From the NCBI GenBank assembly GCA_026120185.1, contig JANUWF010001696.1, positions 310,001-374,000 on the forward strand: DNA of 64,000 nt, in the 5' to 3' direction. This document shows, piece by piece, positions 57,833 through 64,000 of the stretch. This DNA comes from Voacanga thouarsii (Eukaryota; Streptophyta; Magnoliopsida; Gentianales; Apocynaceae). The position numbers and the translations under genes are program-made. Within the stretch, counting starts at the first letter, position 1, and the number at the start of each line of letters is the position of its first letter. The notes below the pieces were generated by a model. It did no database searches, had not been told where the DNA came from, and worked only from the letters and a program-made list of their open reading frames with translations.

Positions 57833-58709
57833 CAAAAATTTGGTCCTCAAAATTTGTCCTACACTTGGAATAGATCTGGATACTTTTTCAACATTCTTGC
57901 TTTCGTTTTCCTAAGTTGCATCTTACACAGCATGGTGATTCCATGATACTTGTGCAAGTGGAATTTTCTCATTCCGCAATTCCTTTTCATCATATTTCAC
58001 GATCTCAGTAGGCTTTTCCTCATTCTTCAAGCTTAGAGTCAACTCAGTGGGTTCTTCATTCAAAATGTCTACAGGATCAGCCATATACTTTCAAAGTTAG
58101 GTTATATAAAACACGCTGTGAATAACTTGAAGTTCTACTGGTAACTCCAAACTAATAGGCTACTTTCTCAATCATCTCAACAATAGGGTATGGTCCAGGT
58201 TCTTTCCTTGTTCTTTAATTCCCAATTGTCATTGTGGAGCCAACTTTAAGAATAGAATACATGATCTCATTCTACAAATTCCAAATCTCTATTACGTCGA
58301 TTTAAATGACTTCTTTTTTTTTTTTTTTTGTCTACTTTGAACTGTCTCCAACTTGATGTTAATCATCATTATAGCATGTTGAACTTTTTCAAGACCCCCA
58401 TTCTTCATTTTGGACTTTATTTCCTTCCATAAAGAGCTTTAAATGGGACCATTCCCATTGTTAATTGATAACTATTATTGTATATGAATTCTACATATGC
58501 TAAATTATCAATCTACTGAACTCCAAAATTCAAAATGCAAGCTTATAACATGTCTTCGAAAATTCCATTCACTCATTCTGTCTGTCCATACACGCGTAGG
58601 TGAGCTGCTATGTTGATCTTTATTGTGGTCCCATACCTCTACTACAGCTTAGTCTAAAACTTTGAGATAAATCTAGGATCTTGGTCTGACACAATACTAG
58701 AAGATACTT
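57833..58709 (-). pseudogene. Tekay-like integrase end and chromodomain remnant
   Basis: Minus-strand text, in several frames: SSIVSDQDPRFISKF and GQTE.MNGIFED (integrase core, 58700-58560), then KEPGPYPIVEMIEKVAY and a C-terminal IPLAQVSWNHHAV.DAT.EN (chromodomain, about 57950-57890). A T-run of 17-18 at about 58313-58330 disturbs the frame. The reading is cut at 58709, inside the integrase catalytic core, by Tekay-2; the rest of this element should lie to the right of Tekay-2, outside the window. Confidence 0.75.
58705..58709. repeat. Expected target-site duplication of Tekay-2, left copy
   Basis: TACTT precedes the LTR start. The matching copy should follow the 3' LTR outside the window. 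Confidence 0.5.
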
Positions 58710-60810
58710 TGTAATACTCTGCCCAAAACCACCTTTAACTATGGGAAAAAGTCATGCATTGCATAGCATCTTGCATTTTATGTGGTAGCTAGAATAATTT
58801 TATTTGCATGATGCATGTGAATTTTTCATTTGCTCTTGCATTTTAATTAATTGATGTGAAATAGTTATGTTGTTAAAGACTTGTTTAAGGGAGGTTTCGG
58901 CCAACATAGAGGAGCAAATTGCAATTTTTTTTCCTCCATAAAACTCCACTAAAATCAGCAGCAAGGAGGCGTGCGCAAGCTGGAAATTCCGCCTTTGCTG
59001 TCCAAGAAACCTAAAGCCATTAGGAGTCTATCTAAACATCACCATCTAACCCTAAACCAATCTTCTCAAATTTTAAACCATAACAACCATCTACCCTCTC
59101 CATTATACACAAAAATTTCAGCAACTTCTCTCTGCAAATTTTCGAAAACACAAGAGTTATTCCAAGCAAAAATCGAACACACCTTAAGGTAAGCACAAAT
59201 CCTTTCAACCTCTTGATGTCGTTTTCTCTAATGATTCTTTTCTCTTTCTTCTACCCTTAAATCACGCCCCATAGAGGCTGATTTCATCTTCTTCCTTAAC
59301 TTTCGATCAAGAGGAGCAAAGGAGGTAGCTTCTCTCTTCTTCTCAAGCGAACTCGGGACGATCACCATATGAGCATTGAGACCTCATTACCCGGTAGTTG
59401 CAAGGTAAGGGAATACCCTCCCTTGCTGTCGAAAGTGATGTTTAATGGTGTTTATTAGCGAGATAAACATGTGGTCGTAGAATTTGATCTTTGGGGATTG
59501 AATAGTTTACTTGAAATTAAATAGGGGATTTCGAATTGTTATGAAAATAAATGGGATTAGAGCATGTTTGAATTAATTGAGACCCTGACCATGATATTAT
59601 ATGGTTTAGATCAAGAGGATAATTGAGGAAAGCCAGATGTGAGATTATCACATTTATCTGAGACATATCAAGTAAGTCCTTGCATAAACTCTTTTATTAA
59701 ATGTTGTGATGGTAAGTTCTTTTATAAACTGTTTTGTTAAAGGTTGTGATGGCGAGTCCATGTTGTGAAGCTTTGTAAAGCTATTGTTAAACTGTGTTTG
59801 TTTGGGTTGTAAACGTGGATATTTATTCTTTAAACAGTTTTGTCAAACTAATGGTTTTTAGCAAGAAAACTATTCTTTTCCTTAAATTTTTTAGAAATCT
59901 CTTTTAAAGAAAAGCGCGTTTTACAAAGCCAATGTTTGGAAATATTTTGAATCAGGAATTGACGGATATGTTCGTTGAGTACTCAAAATGGGTAGGCTAA
60001 CAATACTAGTCTTGGAGGGCTAGCGTAAGTCTTCTGGCAAGAGGCCACCTCCAGAAGATAAACTCTGCTCGAAAAGGCGACAGTGTTGGTTGGTCAGGCC
60101 AGTCCGAGCTAGCATTATAAATGAAAGGTATTATTTATATTCCCGGCATGGACACCCGGATGGTTTTGTTGGGTGTAGAGATGGAGGAGTATCTCACCCG
60201 GTGGGCTGTACACTCACCTTGATCAGAACGCCCAACGTGTGGTAATCTGGTCCAGACAAGGTCCACAAAGTGTGGTGCCTTAGCCAATTTGTTCTCATGG
60301 TGCCCAACGTGTGGTGACATGATTTTTATCCGAGTGGAGGATTTATTTTGTACAAAGTATGACAATGAGAAAAACCCACTCCTTGTGAAAAGAGATTGTT
60401 TATGACTTGCCAAATTATTTTTACAAATGTTTTACACTTTGCATATACGTACTATTCGAAACACAATGTGCACACATAGGACTTACTGAGATTTATTCTC
60501 ACACCGTTTTATGCCATGTTTTTAGGAGATAGATTGTGCTGAGTCGGCGGGGCATGTAATAGTTGGAGCTTTTGCTACTTTCTCTATCCGTTCTAGGAGA
60601 CATTTATTGCTTATGCTTCTAAACAATATTTTGTTTTATTCCGTTTTGCTCAAAGTTGAGCCTGATGTAATAAGATTATTTCTTTATTTATCTAAGTTGA
60701 TCCTTTTAGATATTGCCTTTAGATTTTATACCTCGTTCTAAAGACCCCTTGTCCTACGGGACGGGGCGACATCCCCGCCCTTTTAGGGTACGTAGTCGTG
60801 GGGTGTTACA
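58710..60810 (+). repeat. Tekay-2 5' LTR with internal deletion
   Basis: It starts TGTAATACTCTGCCCAAAAC and ends GTCGTGGGGTGTTACA; 2101 bases, 1243 fewer than solo LTR-B. The missing part corresponds to about 21.6-22.8 kb of solo LTR-B: the text jumps from GACTTGTTTAAGGGAGGTTTCGG to a place matching TCAGCAGCAAAAAGGAGTAAG. This removes the tRNA-like module. A short tandem duplication (ATAAACT.TTTT.TTAAA.GTTGTGATGG, twice in 59691-59753) lies after the donor-like GTAAGT. Confidence 0.88.
59672..60525 (+). other. Intron-like block in Tekay-2 LTR
   Basis: Donor-like TCAAGTAAGTCCTTGC, branch-like ACTTACTGAG at 60481, then TTTTTAG|G, 854 bases. AACGTGTGG occurs twice (60232, 60304) and AAAGTGTGG once (60265). 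Confidence 0.45.
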
Positions 60811-60812
60811 AG

Positions 60813-60820
60813 TGGTATCA
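60813..60820 (+). promoter_or_regulatory. Tekay-2 primer-binding site
   Basis: TGGTATCA, two bases after the LTR. The next bases are GATAC where AGAGC would be expected to follow partly, so the pairing is shorter than in Tekay-1. Confidence 0.75.
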
Positions 60821-60910
60821 GATACATGGTTTAGGCAATTACTTGACTTATGGGGTTCTATTTTCTTAAGTATTTTGATCTGGTTCTAATTCCTGTCTTT
60901 TGCTTATAGG

Positions 60911-61513
60911 ATGGTCAAAAGAGTTGTATCGGCTGTCAGAGACTGGCTCGCTGGTTGCGGGAATCCACCTGCCCCACTACCCGTAGTTGACCCGCCCGCG
61001 TCTGATTCTGAGAGAGAGCGTGAGCCGTCAGTGCTAGACGACCCGGTGGTTGAGACGGAGATAGAGGTCGATGAGAGTCTAAGGGAAGATGAGGGAGAGG
61101 AAAAGATGACAGAGTTGAGTGAGGGAGAGGTAGGTTAGCTAGGAAATGAGGGAGACGATGAGAACGAGGGAGAAATGGTTTGGGTAGAAAGAGAGGGCGA
61201 GGAGGTAATGGAGGTTGTCCCGGGAGAGAGAGACGGTAGGCAATCAGCTATAGGAGGGGTAGATAAGGAAAAGAGGAAGCTAGAAGGGAGTCCTGAGGGG
61301 TGTGGACTCCGATTTGGACTGGGTGTAGATGCCATGCTAAGGAGAAAGGGGTTGGTTGATCCATCTGACTTGGGGAGTGAGAGGCCTGCGCCTAAGGGTA
61401 TAGTTAGATTAACGTTGGACGAGCTCTATGAGATGGCCATAGAGCCAAGAGATGCCGAGAGGGTGAGTCAGGGCAGCCTAGTGGGAGCGTTGGTTTCGCG
61501 AGGAACTATATAG
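60911..61513 (+). pseudogene. Tekay-2 extra ORF between PBS and gag (acidic)
   Basis: I do not recognise the protein. It begins ATGGTCAAAAGAG (MVKRVVSAVRDWLAG) right after CTTTTGCTTATAG, an acceptor-like sequence, exactly as in Tekay-1 (ATGGTTAGAATG after GTTGTAG). The first part is strongly acidic (SEREREPSVLDDPVVETEIE). A single in-frame TAG at 61136-61138 is followed in the same frame by more acidic text and then a different C-terminal part: LRFGLGVDAMLRRKGLVDPS and KGIVRLTLDELYEMAIEPRD. About 200 codons in all. The similarity to the Tekay-1 ORF lies in place, start context and acidity rather than clear sequence identity. Confidence 0.6.
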
Positions 61514-61917
61514 GGAGACCCGATAGTTCCGTGGGGTGGCTGGTGGAACCGGCCTCTGACGACTCCGATATTTCTGTTGAAACTAGGGAGAGTCGAACAT
61601 AGAAGACCAGCAGCTTTTACTTTTCTTTCGTTGGAATTTGCATACTTTTGCTTGTTTGTCTTTTTCTTAAGGGAGCATGTGGCTCATAGGGCCTATCTAT
61701 CATTTTAAATAAAAAGGGTATCGTGTGAGATGACCCATTCTTTTATGCAAAGAATGGTTTATATGGTAAGCATGAGTTTCGTTTATTACTTGATTTATCC
61801 CTGCACATTATCATCACATTCTCTTTTAGATAAGTACATTACTATCAACTGATCATGCACCTAAGCATATTCTTTTCCCCCCTGATAACTAACTGACCCT
61901 GAGTGAATGTGATTAAG
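61514..61917 (+). other. Spacer between extra ORF and gag of Tekay-2
   Basis: About 400 bases without a plus-strand gene. It contains AATAAAAAGG near 61707 and is AT-rich toward gag. Nothing else stands out. Confidence 0.5.
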
Positions 61918-63050
61918 ATGGCACCAAGACGCCGAACATTGGTGCATAGCAGAACGGTGCAGGAGAGTGCATCCTCCACCCCGGAGTTTGAGCAGATGCG
62001 TCGTTCCACCCCCGATATGGAAGTGCACCTGCCAGGAGATGGCTTCGGAGAGGTCACAGGATGTGACCATGGGTCAGGCTTTCGACAAGATGGCCTCGAT
62101 TCTACAGAACTTGACCGAAAAAGTGGACAAGGTGGCTAGGAAACCACCGCGGGGAGAGGATGAGGCTTTGGAGCATTTCCTGAAGTTTCAGCCTCCCACA
62201 TTCCAGGGGGAGGTGGAACAGGATGAGAAAGCCGAGCAATGGATTGAGCAGATGGAGGACATTTTCGCTACTCTGCAGTACTCGGAAGAAAGAATGGTGA
62301 AGTTTGCTACTTTTCGACTAAGGGGACCGTCTCGGGCATAGTGGCAGCGAGTACGGGGTGATTGGGACAAGGAGGAGCAGGAGTGGACCTGGGACGATTT
62401 TACGGAGGCTTTCCGGGCCGAGTACATTCCTCGATGGGTGGCTGAGAAGAGGGAGGACGAATTCCAGACCCTTAGGCAGGGAGGCATGACTATGGCCCAA
62501 TATGCAGCCCGATTCATGCAGTTGTCCAAGTACTACAAGTGTTTGGTAGATACGGAGCAGAAGCGCACCCGACAATTCGTGAAAGGGCTAAGGCCAGATT
62601 TGAGGAGGGCGTTGGCTCCATCACCGCCAACATCGTACACTGCCGCTGTGGATGCAGCTTCTCGGACGGAGAATGAAGATCGGCACCGACCGGTGAACCG
62701 ACCCTTTCAACCACGTCGTCCACCTATGAGGCCTTCAAGTAATAAGCGACCTACGGGTTCTATGCCGTGGGGAAATCGGGGTAAGCAGCCTCGAGTGCCT
62801 GTAGCCGAATCAATGCAAGGCAGCCTGAACTGCCGACTGTGTGGGAAGCGAGGCCACACCGAGAGAAACTGCTGGGGTAGCGGGGATGTGAGAAGGTGTT
62901 TCAACTGCGGAGATCCAAGACATCTGAGTAACGTCTGCCCCAAATCCTTAAGGACTGAGCAGACCGCGCCGACCCAGCCAATGGGAGGCAACAGAGGTGC
63001 CGTTACTGGACCAGCTGGAGCGGGAGGCCTGAAGCCCCAGGTAAAGGCCA
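61918..63050 (+). pseudogene. gag: Tekay-2 gag
   Basis: The ATG at 61918 (MAPRRRTLVHSRTV) matches the Tekay-1 gag start MAPKRR. A frame change near 62035 moves to the frame reading MASERSQDVTMGQAFDKMAS and LTEKVDKVARKPPRGEDEAL. A TAG at 62339-62341 replaces the first Trp of the A-W-W-Q motif. The frame then stays open: EYIPRWVAEKREDEF, MAQYAARFMQLSKYYK, and two complete zinc knuckles, CRLCGKRGHTERNCW and CFNCGDPRHLSNVCP (CX2CX4HX4C). Compared with Tekay-1 the second knuckle keeps its histidine. Confidence 0.88.
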
Positions 63051-64000
63051 AAGTTTTTGCCCTGATCCAAGAGGAGGTCGGAGCGAACGCCGCCGTAATC
63101 GAAGGTAACATTTCTATCCAAGGTTGTCTTGTTAATGTTCTGATAGATCCATGATCTACACACTCTTATGTAAGTAAAGTATGTGCTTCACGTCTGGGCT
63201 GGGAAGGAAATGAGCTACCTTATACCCTAGTAGTTAGTTCTCCCTTGGGAAAGGTGGTGGAAGCAAGCAAGAAAATGAGAAGTTGTGGAATTGAGGTTGG
63301 GAAGGAGATTCTGGAGGCCGACCTTATAATCCTAGCCATGGACGGTTATGACTTGATCTTGGGCATGGACTGGTTGTCGAAGCACGGAGCTCGTGTGGAC
63401 TGCAAGACTAAGATGGTGCAGTTTGTGAGACCTGGACGGGATGTAATTGAATTCAATGGCAAGCGAACTAATGAACTGAAATTTCTTATTACTGGAGCTA
63501 AAGCCCAGAAGTTGCTCAAGAAAGGATGCGCGGGATACTTGTCGTATCTCCTAAACAAACTAAAGGACCAGTGTACCTTGGAAAGTATGGAGGTGGTGAA
63601 AGACTTTTCGGATGTGTTCCCTACGGAGCTCACTTCCCTACCCCCTGAACGGGAAATTGAGTTCACCGTGGATATGATTCCCGGAGCAGAACCGGTATCC
63701 AGAACCCCCTACTGGATGGCATCGACTGAGTTGAAGGAGTTAAAGGAGCAATTGGAGGAATTGCTAAGTCAAGGCTACATTCGGCCGAGTACGTCACCGT
63801 GGGGAGCCCCGGTGTTGTTTGTCAAGAAGAAAGATGGTACCTTGAGGCTATGTATTGATTATCGAGGACTGAACAATCTAACGATCAAGAATAAATACCC
63901 TTTACCCTTGATCGATAAGTTGTTTGATCAACTGCAAGGTGCTGATTGCTTTTTGAGATTGGACCTACGGCAAGGATACTATCAGGTGAGGATCAAAGAA
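63051..64000 (+). pseudogene. pol: Tekay-2 protease and start of reverse transcriptase
   Basis: The protease site reads LIDP*STHSY: the Gly codon of the usual D-P-G-S is TGA at 63152-63154. After it the frame is open to the window edge: [57 protein letters not shown], then RT text [40 protein letters not shown] and [14 protein letters not shown]. The catalytic F/Y-x-D-D box should lie just outside. Arg of the usual T-P-Y-R-M is Trp (CGG to TGG). Confidence 0.85.

Larger units (their letters stand above)
58710..64000 (+). mobile_element. Tekay-2: chromovirus (Tekay-like), truncated by window edge
   Basis: 5' LTR, primer site, extra ORF, gag, protease and the start of RT are in the window. The LTR is of the solo LTR-B family and differs from Tekay-1, but the gag-pol proteins are clearly related to those of Tekay-1. 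It interrupts the integrase of the minus-strand Tekay-like element. Only one shift and two in-frame stops affect gag to protease, plus a stop in the extra ORF; pol is open from 63155 to the edge. Confidence 0.88.

Noticed and set aside
60135..60413. Minus-strand open frame of 92 codons in the Tekay-2 LTR
   Set aside because: It lies wholly in the conserved LTR block, is broken in the sister LTRs and has no domain.
61135..61335. Minus-strand serine/proline-rich open frame opposite the Tekay-2 extra ORF
   Set aside because: It is the complement of an acidic, GAG/GAA-rich coding stretch and has no independent support.

Overview
This is a repeat-filled stretch of a large plant nuclear genome, most likely a eudicot. 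I found no host gene, no intact tRNA or rRNA gene, no CRISPR array and nothing bacterial. Almost every base that can be assigned belongs to LTR retrotransposons inserted into one another. The plant origin is inferred from tRNA-iMet primer sites (TGGTATCAGAG), plant-specific lineages (Tekay-like chromoviruses with a C-terminal chromodomain, Athila-like, Reina-like, SIRE-like, Tork/Angela-like copia) and AT-rich flanks. Lineage names come from motif recognition, not from a database search.

Layout. Positions 1-1434 hold a degenerate LTR-type element on the plus strand. Positions 1436-4430 carry the decayed gag-pol of Copia-A on the minus strand. Its upstream LTR (about 5.5 kb to 24,993) has been split twice: by Tekay-1, an end-to-end chromovirus at 6626-20470 with LTRs of about 4.2 kb and a perfect TAAAT target-site duplication, and by solo LTR-B (21426-24769). 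Copia-A sits in an older Athila-like pol (about 25,000-31,757), which is itself cut by solo LTR-A (26130-30605, perfect ATTCA duplication). Next come a minus-strand LTR (31758-33596), an Angela-like LTR piece, the 5' half of a SIRE-like element (34700-38561), a minus-strand copia LTR (38562-40461), a Tork-like RNase H with its 3' LTR (40462-42665), and an LTR-derived inverted repeat (43225-44165). Copia-B (minus strand, 44928-54235) is split by a complete but internally deleted Reina-like element (48646-53835). The right end holds a minus-strand Tekay-like LTR and integrase end (55337-58709), cut by Tekay-2 (58710 to beyond 64000), which runs off the window in reverse transcriptase.

How the parts relate. 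Tekay-1 keeps PBS, extra ORF, gag, protease, RT, RNase H, integrase, chromodomain and polypurine tract in order. It has six in-frame stops and at least two frameshifts, so this copy cannot make a full polyprotein. Tekay-2 is coded the same way and is open from its protease to the window edge.

The least explained material is in the long Tekay-type LTRs. Different LTR families share a tRNA-like A-box/B-box pair about 250-265 bases from the LTR start, an intron-like block of 0.8-1.0 kb with aligned donor, branch-like and acceptor sequences, repeated AACGTGTGG/AAAGTGTGG words inside that block, and tandem hairpins at the 3' end. Both coding copies also carry an acidic extra ORF between PBS and gag, directly after an acceptor-like sequence. 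Separately, GC-rich islands built on GGCGCC/CCGGCGCCGG recur in several unrelated LTRs, mostly just upstream of a TATA box.
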